A program made the position numbers and the translations under genes. A DNA stretch of 64,000 nucleotides. Origin: an uncultured Microbacterium sp. Lineage in GTDB: Bacteria > Actinomycetota > Actinomycetes > Actinomycetales > Microbacteriaceae. Numbering within the stretch: the stretch's first letter is position 1; each line of letters starts with the position of its first letter. Below the pieces are notes generated by a model that did no database searches, was not told where the DNA came from, and saw nothing but the letters and a program-made list of their open reading frames with translations. The stretch covers positions 248,001 to 312,000 of the forward strand of contig NZ_FLQR01000007.1 of NCBI RefSeq assembly GCF_900078385.1, written 5' to 3'. Shown one piece after another: positions 1-7,553 of the stretch.

Positions 1-184
1 CCGCGGGGGCATGTGCTGCGGCCGCTGGTGCCGCTGCGGCGATCGGGGCGGCGGCCGGGCCGGCCACGGGCCGCGTCTGCTGTGTCCAAGCGGTGCCGTC
101 ATACCAGCGTTCCGTGCCTGGAGCGTTCACATCGGGGTACCAGCCCGACGCGTAGTTCTGCTGTCCGTCAGTGGGTGTCGTCAT
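1..184 (-). CDS. DUF2510 domain protein, N-terminal part (cut by left edge)
   Basis: The gene reads leftward from an ATG at 184 and runs off the window with 61 codons visible. Residues about 10-36 carry the GWYPD...ERWYDGTAWT pattern of the DUF2510 motif. This short Trp-rich module is found at the N terminus of many actinobacterial membrane proteins and its function is unknown. An Ala/Pro-rich low-complexity stretch follows, as is usual before transmembrane segments. A GA-rich ribosome binding site (AAGGGGA) lies about 8 bases upstream. Everything beyond residue 61 is unseen, so the full product and role cannot be told. Confidence 0.75.
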   Translation of the reverse strand, partial: MTTPTDGQQNYASGWYPDVNAPGTERWYDGTAWTQQTRPVAGPAAAPIAAAAPAAAAHAPA

Positions 185-199
185 CGTTGTGTCCCCTTT

Positions 200-624
200 G
201 CGGTGAAGACGCGAACATCCGCCGGGTAGACGGATGAGCGTCACCCCTCAACGGTGAGAGTGTGACGTCTATCCCCAGACGCGTCGCCCTCACCATAGAC
301 CGGCGGGTCCGACATCCTGCGCCGCACGGGCAGGGAATATTGAGGACGCGAAGGCGTTCCGCCGCGGCCGATGGGCGCCGCGGAAGACCTCGCAATAGAA
401 CGGACAGAAATGGTCTCTGATCTGGAACGAACCGTCCCGACGGAAAACTTTCGGGCTTAGCGCGGAATGCCCTCGGAACGACCGTGCAAGAGCCCTTGTC
501 CCACAAGGGATCGGAGATTTCCGAACAGGGCCACAGCGCACGAGGAACCCGGTCCGAGCGAGATGCTCCGGCCGGGTTCTTCGCTTCCTCCCGGGCTTTT
601 CGCGTGGTCGAGGGCCCGATCACC
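200..624. other. Non-coding stretch with three consecutive hairpins
   Basis: About 425 bases without a convincing gene. It is less GC-rich than its surroundings and open frames across it lack the codon pattern of neighbouring genes. The left part must hold the promoter of the leftward DUF2510 gene. At 493-509 a 7-bp perfect hairpin (CCCTTGT/ACAAGGG, 3-base loop) is seen. At 511-524 there is TCGGA/TCCGA with a 4-base loop. At 545-579 there is GAACCCGG/CCGGGTTC, whose loop can pair further (CCGAGC with GCTCCGG). The last hairpin may terminate the leftward gene that stops at 625, but the array of three looks more like a structured RNA. Confidence 0.5.
545..579. terminator. Long hairpin, possible terminator or end of a structured RNA
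   Basis: Perfect 8-bp arms GAACCCGG (545-552) and CCGGGTTC (572-579), with an inner partial stem. On the plus strand it is followed by TTCGCTTCC. On the minus strand there is no T-run. It could end the leftward AMIN-like transcript, or a plus-strand small RNA. Confidence 0.4.
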
Positions 625-1176
625 TCACCAGCGGTGGGCGACGTCCACGACGAGGCGACTCCCGGTGCCCGGCCCGTCCAGGATGAACACGCGGAACGGG
701 AGTCGTGCCCGGACGCCGAGTGCGACGCTGCTCTGGCCTTCGTGGCTCCCTGCCCACGCGACCTGGCGGAACGTCGTGTAGCCCGTCACGTTGACGAGCT
801 CCTTCCGGTTGGCAGGCGTGTAGGTCAGCTGTCCGGTGAGGACGTTGTAGTCGGGTGCGTAGGCGACGACCTGCAGGTCCGCGGCCCCCCGCACGGGAAC
901 CGGCACGCCCGACGCCTCGGTGAGGACCTGCGACACGTAGCGGACGTCGTATCCGTGGATGTCGTTCCGCACGTCGATGACCAGTCGGTCGAAGCAGGTG
1001 TGCCGCCCGGCCCGCACGTTCGTCAGGGACGCGTCCATGGTGCCGACCAGATGGGATTCCGGCAGCGATCCCCAGGTGATGCCGCAGTAGGGCGCGGCGG
1101 TTGCAGCAGGACCGCTGGACACCAGGAACACGGCGCCGAGCAGGATGCTGATCAATAGTGCAATGGAACGCTTCAT
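625..1176 (-). CDS. Secreted AMIN-like domain protein
   Basis: 183 aa. The N terminus (KR, then a hydrophobic stretch to about residue 22, then an AxA-like site near PAATAAP) is a Sec signal peptide with a likely signal peptidase I site and no lipobox. The mature part matches the actinobacterial AMIN-like proteins: CFDRLVIDV near residues 61-69, a central beta-rich region and a C-terminal G(S)RLVVDVAHRW. AMIN domains in other bacteria help place periplasmic proteins at the cell envelope; here the role is not established. A ribosome binding site AGGAG lies 10 bases before the ATG. It is probably monocistronic; the next leftward gene is over 400 bases away. Confidence 0.75.
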   Translation of the reverse strand: MKRSIALLISILLGAVFLVSSGPAATAAPYCGITWGSLPESHLVGTMDASLTNVRAGRHTCFDRLVIDVRNDIHGYDVRYVSQVLTEASGVPVPVRGAADLQVVAYAPDYNVLTGQLTYTPANRKELVNVTGYTTFRQVAWAGSHEGQSSVALGVRARLPFRVFILDGPGTGSRLVVDVAHRW

Positions 1177-1294
1177 CGCGATCCACTCCTAGAACTCAGG
1201 CCCCTCATCGCACATGGTACGCCCGAGATCCGGCGGCCGGCAGGCCCGGAGAATCACGAAATCGGTGTCAATTCCACCGGCGCGGAGCGGGCTC

Positions 1295-1933
1295 TCAGAC
1301 GAGGTTGTGGAGGCGCCGCAGCGTCTGCTCGGCGCCGTCGGCGTCGCGTGCCGCGATGCAGTCGCGCAGGCGCAGGTACGCCTCGGTGCGCTGGTCAGGG
1401 TCGGGCAGGAACGGCGCCCAGCCGCGCAGGCTGTGCCGGATCGCGACCGACGTCTCGCGGATGAACCCCGCGAACACCCGGTTGCCGGCGGCGAAGGTGA
1501 CCTTCTCGAACAGCGCGGCGTTCGCGTCGAACAGCCGGAGCGCGTCGTGCCCGACGGCGCCGACGACGGCATCCGCGGCCCTGACGAGGCCGGCGAGCTC
1601 GTCATCGCTGCAGGTCATCAGCGCGAGGTGCAGGACGTTGCCGAGCATGTACACCGTGAAGGCGCCCATGTCGCCGCGGGTCTGGTCGTCGTAGTCCGCG
1701 ACCCGGGTGTAGCGGCCGACGGCGATCTCGACGAGCCCGAAGCGCTCCAGCCGCTGCAGCGCCTCCCGCACGGGTGTGCGCGAGACGCCGAGGTCGGCGG
1801 CGAGGTCGACGTCGCGGAGCCGCTGGCCGGGGGCGAGCCGCCCGTCCAGGATGGCGTCACCGATGCGGGCGTACACCTCGTCGCTGAGGATGGTGCCGCT
1901 GGTCAGTTCGATGGGTGGGAGTTGGGGGCGCAT
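1295..1933 (-). CDS. GntR-family transcriptional regulator (FCD type)
   Basis: 212 aa. Residues about 15-70 form a winged helix-turn-helix with the typical LAADLGVSRTPVREALQRLE recognition region. The remaining all-helical part with RHSLRG and several His/Asp residues looks like an FCD ligand-binding domain (FadR subgroup). Such proteins usually sense small organic acids, often through a bound metal. The start ATG has a GGAG ribosome binding site 5 bases upstream and a possible -10 TACACT at 1943-1948. It faces away from the cold-shock gene across a 292-base gap. No metabolic gene is next to it, so the target is unknown. Confidence 0.88.
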   Translation of the reverse strand: MRPQLPPIELTSGTILSDEVYARIGDAILDGRLAPGQRLRDVDLAADLGVSRTPVREALQRLERFGLVEIAVGRYTRVADYDDQTRGDMGAFTVYMLGNVLHLALMTCSDDELAGLVRAADAVVGAVGHDALRLFDANAALFEKVTFAAGNRVFAGFIRETSVAIRHSLRGWAPFLPDPDQRTEAYLRLRDCIAARDADGAEQTLRRLHNLV

Positions 1934-2225
1934 TGCCGCTCCAGTGTAGGGCGGACGTGGGGCGGATTCTCATCATTCTCCCTCTCGCCAGACCCCCGAT
2001 ATATCAGTAGAGTGACCCCGTCACGCTCGTCGTGACATATCCGGGGGGATCCGTCGACGCCCGGGCGAGCGTGCATCTGCCGTGGCGCCCGGGCGTCGAA
2101 TGGGAGTCGGTCATGCAACATCTGCGTAACCATCGGCTGCCTGCTTCCCTGCACCGGCACGCGGCCGTTACCGTGGGATCACCCGGCGCGGACGCGCCGG
2201 ACTCATGCGGAGGTAAGGCAGTTTC
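1934..2225. promoter_or_regulatory. Divergent control region with long structured leader of the cold-shock gene
   Basis: The gap holds the GntR-family promoter on the minus strand and the leader of the rightward cold-shock gene. Its main feature is a perfect 14-bp inverted repeat at 2054-2067 and 2086-2099 with an 18-base loop. A second hairpin at 2183-2200 (7-bp stem, 4-base loop) ends 8 bases before the GGAGG ribosome binding site at 2209-2213. A third smaller one (GTCACG/CGTGAC) sits at 2020-2036. Long folded 5' leaders are typical of csp genes, where they control mRNA stability and translation with temperature. Confidence 0.55.
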
Positions 2226-2432
2226 ATGAGCACCAGCGGTACCGTCAAGTGGTTCAACTCGGAGAAGGGTTTCGGGTTCATCGCACCCGATGAGGGCGGC
2301 GCTGACGTGTTCGCCCACTACTCCGCCATCCAGTCGGGCGGCTACCGCTCGCTCGAGGAGAACCAGCGCGTCGAGTTCGAGATCGCGCAGGGCCCGAAGG
2401 GCCTGCAGGCGGAGAACATCCGCCCGCTGTGA
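2226..2432 (+). CDS. cspA: Cold-shock protein, CspA family
   Basis: 68 aa, a complete single cold-shock domain. RNP-1 (KGFGFI, residues 14-19) and RNP-2 (DVFAHY, 27-32) are intact, with the aromatic residues W9 and F10 that stack on nucleic-acid bases. Proteins of this family bind single-stranded RNA and DNA and melt RNA structure. A strong ribosome binding site GGAGGT precedes the ATG by about 11 bases. The stop codon lies 9 bases from the stop of the opposing gene at 2442, leaving no room for a separate terminator. The structured leader upstream suggests post-transcriptional control. Confidence 0.95.
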   Translation: MSTSGTVKWFNSEKGFGFIAPDEGGADVFAHYSAIQSGGYRSLEENQRVEFEIAQGPKGLQAENIRPL

Positions 2433-2441
2433 TCGACGGCG

Positions 2442-3698
2442 TCAGCCCCTCGTGAGACGGTCGTAGTCCGCGAGGGCTGACGCGTCCTCGGCATCCCGCA
2501 GCGCCCGCCGCGCCGCATCCAGGGCCGCCACCGGATCGTCGGCACCGCGCGCCCGCGCGAGCTCCTGCTCCGCGGTCGCGAGCCGCACCCGTGCGTCGGC
2601 ACCGGACCGCGCGACCGCGGGCGCCGCGTGCGCGATCGCGTTCCGTGCCGCCGCCAGGGTTCCCGGCAGCGCCGTGCGCGCGCCCCGCAGCCGCTGCTGC
2701 GCCGTGCGGGCGTCGCCGAGCGCGAGATCGAGCCGATCGCGCAGCCGGGCCACCGCGACGACGGTCGCCGTGGGGCGGCGCAGCGCGTGCCGCTCCTCGG
2801 CCGTGAGGGCGGCCTCGATCTCCCGCATCTGCGCGCCGAGACGCTCCGCGTCGGCGGGCTCCAGGCCGCTGCGGACCGTCGCCGCCTGACGCAGCGCCCC
2901 CCGAGCCGCCTCCACCTGGCCGGCGACGGCATCCGCCGCGTCCAGGACGACGCGGTGGTTCTCCTCGAGCGTCCGCGCGGCGGTCTGCGTGCGGCGGATC
3001 GTGCGCTCGGCTCGCGTGAGGGCCGCGAGAGCGCTCCGCGTGGGATCGGCGGCGCGCTCGGCCGCGTCGCGCAGCAGCCGCTCGGCCTCCGCGAGCCCGG
3101 CGTGCGCATCCGTGGCCGCACGTGCGGCATCCGTCCACTCGGACGCGTCGAAGCGGGCGGCCAGTTCGTCCAGCAGCGCCTGGGGATCTCCGATCTGATC
3201 GCGGAGGCTCGCCCAGCGCTCCTGTGCCGCCCGCACCTGCGCGGTGGCGGTCACGTTGGCGTCCATCCAGTCCGCATGCTCCGTGCGGGCGTGCGCGATG
3301 GCCGCCGTCGCGGCATCGGTGCGGGCGCGGATCCGCCGGCTGACCCGCGTCACCTCGTCGGGATGCGTGTCGGCGTCGAGCTGGCGGAACTCGGCGAATG
3401 CCTCGTCCCGCGCATGCTGCGCCGTCATCCGCGCGCGGCGGAGGGCGGTCGGCGCCGTGCCGTCGTAGAGCGCGCCGGAGAGGCCGACCTCGATGTCGAG
3501 CTCGGCGACAGCATCGTCGAGCCTGACGAGAGCCGACCCGGCGGCTGTGCGCTCGGCCTCGGCGGCGGCGCGTGCGCGCGGTGAGCGTCGCGCGCGTCGC
3601 AGCGCCCAGATCGAGGCGCTCGCAAGGAGCGCGGCTGCCCCGAAGACGATGAGCGCGGGCACGGCCCACTGCCACAGCGACTCCGGGGCGCCGTTCAC
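2442..3698 (-). CDS. Membrane-anchored coiled-coil protein of unknown function
   Basis: 418 aa from a GTG start whose bases overlap the stop of the upstream HAD gene (GTGA), implying translational coupling. Residues about 8-31 form one transmembrane helix, followed by an Arg-rich cytosolic flank. The remaining ~380 residues are almost entirely helical: Ala/Arg/Glu-rich with heptad-like spacing and no Cys or catalytic motif. The pattern recalls the C-terminal helical half of actinobacterial TPM-domain proteins, but the TPM domain itself is absent; that link is only an inference. I do not recognise a function. Confidence 0.7.
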   Translation of the reverse strand: MNGAPESLWQWAVPALIVFGAAALLASASIWALRRARRSPRARAAAEAERTAAGSALVRLDDAVAELDIEVGLSGALYDGTAPTALRRARMTAQHARDEAFAEFRQLDADTHPDEVTRVSRRIRARTDAATAAIAHARTEHADWMDANVTATAQVRAAQERWASLRDQIGDPQALLDELAARFDASEWTDAARAATDAHAGLAEAERLLRDAAERAADPTRSALAALTRAERTIRRTQTAARTLEENHRVVLDAADAVAGQVEAARGALRQAATVRSGLEPADAERLGAQMREIEAALTAEERHALRRPTATVVAVARLRDRLDLALGDARTAQQRLRGARTALPGTLAAARNAIAHAAPAVARSGADARVRLATAEQELARARGADDPVAALDAARRALRDAEDASALADYDRLTRG

Positions 3699-4375
3699 GT
3701 CTCGTCCTCGATGAGGAGCAGGGCCCGCAGCTGTGCGGCGGTGTCGACGACGGCCTGCGCGCCTTCGGATTCGTGCGGCCAGCTGAACCCCCAGCGCACG
3801 AAGATGACCGGCACGCCGTGCTCCGCGCCGCCCTCCACGTCGTGGTGGCGGTCGCCGATGAGCACGGGACGGCTCGTGTCGTAGCCGGCCACCGCGAGCT
3901 GACGGAGCGCCTCGCGGACGATGTCGGCCTTGGAGGCCAGCGTCTTCTCGTCGGGTGTCGCGCCGACGATGGCCTGGAGGTGCTCGTCCAGCTCGAAGTG
4001 GTCCATGAGGGCCGACACCTGCACCTCGGGCTTGGAGCTCGCCGTCGCCTGCGGGATGCCGGCGGCCGCCACCTCCGCGACGAGTTCGGCCATGCCGGGG
4101 TAGAGCTTCGCGCCGGTCGTGTAGCCGTCGGCCTTGCCGATCACCCGGTAGTGCGCGACGGCCTCGGCGGCGCGCTCCGGCGTCATCCCGGCGTTGGCCT
4201 GGAACGACTCGTGCATGGGCGGCCCGATCCAGTGCACGAGTTCGGCGCGCGTGGGGGCCGGCAGTCCGAAGTCGGCGAGGCAGAGCGTGAGCCGCCGGAG
4301 GATCCCGTCCGAGGCGTCGACGAGCGTCCCGTCGACGTCCCACAGGATGCAGCTCCACGGTGATCGGCTCGTCAT
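3695..4375 (-). CDS. HAD-family hydrolase, phosphoglycolate phosphatase-like
   Basis: 226 aa. HAD motif I is WDVDGTLVD close to the N terminus. Motif II is in ATASSKPEV, motif III is a Lys in the TLASKADIV region, and motif IV is LIGDRHHDVEGG. The helical cap between motifs I and II is of the type seen in Gph-like phosphatases, which hydrolyse small phosphate monoesters; the true substrate is not shown. The ATG at 4375 is preferred over the in-frame GTG at 4384 because it lies 7 bases after TAGGGT on this strand, a leaderless arrangement. It forms an operon with the downstream coiled-coil gene (4-base overlap) and is divergent from nucS. Confidence 0.88.
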   Translation of the reverse strand: MTSRSPWSCILWDVDGTLVDASDGILRRLTLCLADFGLPAPTRAELVHWIGPPMHESFQANAGMTPERAAEAVAHYRVIGKADGYTTGAKLYPGMAELVAEVAAAGIPQATASSKPEVQVSALMDHFELDEHLQAIVGATPDEKTLASKADIVREALRQLAVAGYDTSRPVLIGDRHHDVEGGAEHGVPVIFVRWGFSWPHESEGAQAVVDTAAQLRALLLIEDET

Positions 4376-4382
4376 GGTGACC

Positions 4383-4388
4383 ACCCTA
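4383..4388 (-). promoter_or_regulatory. Leaderless -10 hexamer TAGGGT (HAD gene)
   Basis: TAGGGT on the minus strand, 7 bases before the ATG at 4375. No ribosome binding site is present. Confidence 0.55.
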
Positions 4389-4430
4389 CAAACCCCGTCG
4401 CCTCCGGCCGGCCGGGATCCGCCCGGCGGG

Positions 4431-4436
4431 TAGGCT
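4431..4436 (+). promoter_or_regulatory. Leaderless -10 hexamer TAGGCT (nucS)
   Basis: TAGGCT, 7 bases before the GTG of nucS. The preceding sequence has no Shine-Dalgarno motif. Confidence 0.6.
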
Positions 4437-4443
4437 CGACGCC

Positions 4444-5133
4444 GTGCGTCTCGTCATTGCCCGCTGCTCCGTCGACTACACGGGTCGCCTCAACGCGCAC
4501 CTCCCGCTGGCCACGCGCCTCCTCGTCCACAAGGGCGACGGCAGCCTCCTCGTGCATTCCGACGGCGGGTCGTACAAGCCGCTGAACTGGATGAGCCCGC
4601 CCTGCACGCTCACGGTCGTCACGCCCGACGAGGACGACGTGGATGTCGTGGAGAAGTGGCGCGTGACCCACACGAAGACGGGGGATGCTCTGACGGTGCG
4701 CCTCTACGAGGTGCTCCACGACTCCTCGCATGAGCTGGGCCTCGACCCCGGTCTCGTGAAGGACGGCGTCGAGGCGGACCTGCAGCGACTGCTCGCCGAG
4801 CAGGTCGAGGTGATCGGCGCGGGCCTCACGCTCGTCCGCCGCGAGTTCCCGACCGCGATCGGTCCCGTCGACCTGCTGCTGCGCGATCCCGCCGGCGGCA
4901 CGATCGCCGTCGAGGTCAAGCGCCGTGGCGACATCGACGGCGTCGAGCAGCTCACCCGCTACCTCGAGCTGCTCGGGCGCGACCCGCACCTCGCCCCCGT
5001 CACCGGCGTCTTCGCGGCGCAGGAGATCAAGCCGCAGGCGAAAGTGCTCGCCGCGGACCGCGGCATCCGCTGCGTCACCCTCGACTACGACGAGATGAAG
5101 GGCATCGACTCAGGAGCGCCGCGCCTGTTCTGA
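4444..5133 (+). CDS. nucS: Mismatch-specific endonuclease NucS (EndoMS)
   Basis: 229 aa, the normal length for actinobacterial NucS, which replaces MutS/MutL mismatch repair in most Actinobacteria. The N-terminal DNA-binding domain begins [15 protein letters not shown]. The C-terminal RecB-like nuclease domain shows D143 in GPVDLLL and E157/K159 in VEVKR, followed by QLTRYLELL. The very C-terminal end APRLF resembles the beta-clamp contact motif described for this family. NucS cuts both strands at G-T, G-G and T-T mismatches. Translation starts at a GTG in a leaderless context and the gene appears monocistronic. Confidence 0.95.
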   Translation: MRLVIARCSVDYTGRLNAHLPLATRLLVHKGDGSLLVHSDGGSYKPLNWMSPPCTLTVVTPDEDDVDVVEKWRVTHTKTGDALTVRLYEVLHDSSHELGLDPGLVKDGVEADLQRLLAEQVEVIGAGLTLVRREFPTAIGPVDLLLRDPAGGTIAVEVKRRGDIDGVEQLTRYLELLGRDPHLAPVTGVFAAQEIKPQAKVLAADRGIRCVTLDYDEMKGIDSGAPRLF

Positions 5134-5145
5134 CGCCCGCCCGGC

Positions 5146-6378
5146 TCAGTGGTGCCCGGCGCCGACCTTCGAGCCCGCGATGGGCTTGGCGGCACTCGAG
5201 GCGAAGCCCGACGCGAGGACGAGGGCCACGAGGATGAACAGGGTGTTGAGCAGGCCGATGTGGTCGCTGATGAAGCCGAGGATCGGCGGCCCGCAGAGGA
5301 ACGCGACGTAGCCGATGGTCGCGGCGGCGCTCACCCGGGAGGCGGCCTTGGCGGGATCGTCGGCCGCCGCCGACATCCCGAGCGGGAAGCCGAGCGACGC
5401 GCCGATGCCCCAGAGCGCCGCCCCGACGAACACGAGCGGCAGGTTCGGCGCGAGGATGAAGAGCAGGATGCCGGCGCCCGCCGTCACGGCGAGGACGCGC
5501 AGCACCGCGACGCGGCCGAACCGGTCCACGAGCGGTCCTCCGAGGACGCGGACGACCGTCATCGCGACCGAGAAGACCGTGAGCGCGGCGGCGCCCAGTG
5601 CGGCACCGCCGCCGTGGTCCTCGCTCACGCCGAGCGCGAGCCAGTCGTTCGCGCCGCCCTCGGCGAAGGCCATGCCGAGCATCACGACGCCCAGGGCGTA
5701 GGTGCGCGGCTCCCGCCACGCGGAGAGAGCCAGGGCGATGCGGGCGCCCAGCGCCGGCTTCTCCGCACCGTCGGTCGCCGGGTCTCCGGCCGCCTCGCGC
5801 GGCGGGACGTTGAGGTACGCGACGACGGCGACCACGACGATCGCGACGGCGACGACGGCCGTGTGCGCGAACACGTCGATCCCGGTGCCCGCCGCGACGG
5901 CGCCCCATGCCGCGCCGATGACGGTGCCGAAGCTGAAGAACGCGTGGAAGAGCGGCAGGATCGTCTTCCCGACCTGGATCTCGATCGCGGCGCCATCCAC
6001 GTTCATCATGACGTCGACGGCCCCGTTGCCGAAGCCGAACAGGCACAGGCCGATCACGACGATCACGACGGAGGGCACGAGGTTCGTCCCGATGCCGATG
6101 AGGGCGACGCCGACGGCGAAGACGAGCATGGCGCCGAGCATCCCGCGACGCGTGCCGAACCGGGCGATCACGACGGATGCGGCCGACAGGCCGAGGATCG
6201 AGGCGACGCCCATCCCGAGCAGCAGCAGGCCGATGTCGCTGTTCTCGATGGCGAGGTCGGCCTTGATGGACGGCACGCGCGAGGCCCACGTGGCGATGCT
6301 GAGCCCGCTCGCGGTGAAGATGGCGAAGATCGCGATGCGCCAGCGCAGCAGCTGCGACGAGGTCAGGGCGGTGTCCAT
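5146..6378 (-). CDS. MFS transporter
   Basis: 410 aa from ATG 6378, with about twelve hydrophobic segments. The first loop contains the typical SRVPSIKADL and the loop 2-3 signature RFGTRRG. The overall look resembles the YbjJ/fucose-permease-like branch of the major facilitator superfamily; the substrate is unknown. An upstream in-frame TTG at 6408 exists, but using it would place the LacI-type operator at 6392-6403 inside the coding region, so the ATG is preferred. The divergent neighbour is a LacI-family regulator, which probably controls this transporter. Confidence 0.85.
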   Translation of the reverse strand: MDTALTSSQLLRWRIAIFAIFTASGLSIATWASRVPSIKADLAIENSDIGLLLLGMGVASILGLSAASVVIARFGTRRGMLGAMLVFAVGVALIGIGTNLVPSVVIVVIGLCLFGFGNGAVDVMMNVDGAAIEIQVGKTILPLFHAFFSFGTVIGAAWGAVAAGTGIDVFAHTAVVAVAIVVVAVVAYLNVPPREAAGDPATDGAEKPALGARIALALSAWREPRTYALGVVMLGMAFAEGGANDWLALGVSEDHGGGAALGAAALTVFSVAMTVVRVLGGPLVDRFGRVAVLRVLAVTAGAGILLFILAPNLPLVFVGAALWGIGASLGFPLGMSAAADDPAKAASRVSAAATIGYVAFLCGPPILGFISDHIGLLNTLFILVALVLASGFASSAAKPIAGSKVGAGHH

Positions 6379-6391
6379 CGGAACAGCGTAC

Positions 6392-6403
6392 CGAATCGAT
6401 TCG
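6392..6403. promoter_or_regulatory. LacI-type operator between MFS and LacI genes
   Basis: CGAATCGATTCG is a perfect 12-bp palindrome that fits the LacI-family consensus NNAANCGNTTNN exactly. It lies in the 58-base gap between the divergent MFS and LacI genes, 22 bases upstream of the regulator's -10. Confidence 0.65.
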
Positions 6404-6424
6404 ACCAACGGAAACCCGGCGGGC

Positions 6425-6430
6425 TACGAT
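6425..6430 (+). promoter_or_regulatory. Leaderless -10 hexamer TACGAT (LacI gene)
   Basis: TACGAT, 6 bases before the ATG at 6437. Confidence 0.5.
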
Positions 6431-6436
6431 CGAGTC

Positions 6437-7480
6437 ATGACCCGTCGCCCCACGATCGCCGACGTCGCCCGCGAAGCCGGCGTCTCGCCGTCGACGGCCT
6501 CCGTCGTGTTCAGCGGGAAGACCCCCGTGTCGGAGGCGACCCGACAGCGCGTGCGGTCGGCGGCGGCCGCGCTCGGCTACGCCGGCCCCGATCCGCTCGC
6601 CGCGTCGCTGCGCCGTGGTCGCAGCGGCATCGTCGGCGTCGTGTTCGAGGAGCACCTCGGCGCCGCGTTCCTCGACCCGGTCAAGACGCTCATGATGGAC
6701 GGTCTCGCGGACGCCGTCGCGCCGCTCGGCGCGGGCCTCCTGCTCCTCCGTGACGAAGCGCTCACCGAGAACGCCCCGACCCTCTCGACGGCCCCCATCG
6801 ACGCCGCCGTGCTGATCGGATGCAGCGGACTGCTCCGCGACTCGCTCGAACTCGTCCGCGCCCGGGGCCTCCCCGTCGTCGTCATCGAGGGCGACGCGGG
6901 CGAGGGCGTGCCGCGCATCATGCTCGACAACCGCGAGGCGCAGCGCCAGGCCGCCGATCACCTCCGCCGCCTCGGACATCGCGCCGTCGCGATCCTCACC
7001 CTGCCGCTGGACGCCGCTCGCCGGCGCGGCTGGGTGGCGCCGGACGCGGAGATCGCGGTCGACGTCACGCGGGAACGGCTGGCCGGCGCACGGGATGTCT
7101 TCCCGGATGCCGTCGTCTACGCCGCCGCCGGCAGCTTCATCGACGAGGGACTCGCCGCCGGACGCGTGCTCTTCGCCGACCCCGCGAACCGCCCGACCGC
7201 CGTCATCGCACAGAGCGACCTGCTCGCCGCCGGCGTCGTCCGCGCGGCTGAGGAGGCGGGCCTGCGGGTGCCGGCCGATGTCAGTGTCACCGGGTTCGAC
7301 GGCGTGCAGGTCGACGGGCTGGCCCCGTACGAGCTGACGACGCTCGTGCAGGCCGCCGCGGAGAAGGGTCGCGCCGCCGGCGCCGCCATCGCGGCCATGC
7401 TCGAGGGGCGCGAGCCCGCCTCGATCCTGCTGACCTGCACGTTCCGCGAGGGCAGCACGACCGGTCCCGTGCGCTCCTGA
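6437..7480 (+). CDS. LacI-family transcriptional regulator
   Basis: 347 aa. The N-terminal LacI HTH is clear: TIADVAREAGVSPSTASVVF, with the hinge helix near PDPLAASLRRGRSG. A periplasmic-binding-protein-like effector domain follows, with the conserved ADVSVTGFDGVQ and LTTLVQ regions near the C terminus. Translation is leaderless. It is divergent from the MFS transporter and the perfect palindrome between them is its likely operator, so it probably represses both genes until an unknown ligand, perhaps a sugar, binds. The mrp operon begins 73 bases downstream and is probably transcribed separately. Confidence 0.9.
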   Translation: MTRRPTIADVAREAGVSPSTASVVFSGKTPVSEATRQRVRSAAAALGYAGPDPLAASLRRGRSGIVGVVFEEHLGAAFLDPVKTLMMDGLADAVAPLGAGLLLLRDEALTENAPTLSTAPIDAAVLIGCSGLLRDSLELVRARGLPVVVIEGDAGEGVPRIMLDNREAQRQAADHLRRLGHRAVAILTLPLDAARRRGWVAPDAEIAVDVTRERLAGARDVFPDAVVYAAAGSFIDEGLAAGRVLFADPANRPTAVIAQSDLLAAGVVRAAEEAGLRVPADVSVTGFDGVQVDGLAPYELTTLVQAAAEKGRAAGAAIAAMLEGREPASILLTCTFREGSTTGPVRS

Positions 7481-7553
7481 CCGGAAGGCGCGTCGTCTCG
7501 CGCCGGTAGACTGGGCCCCACGACCCCCCCGCAACTGCTCTGAGGAGGCCCGC

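Noticed and set aside
200..624. A tRNA, RNase P RNA or tmRNA in the non-coding gap
   Set aside because: No T-loop consensus, CCA end, cloverleaf or conserved RNase P/tmRNA core could be found.
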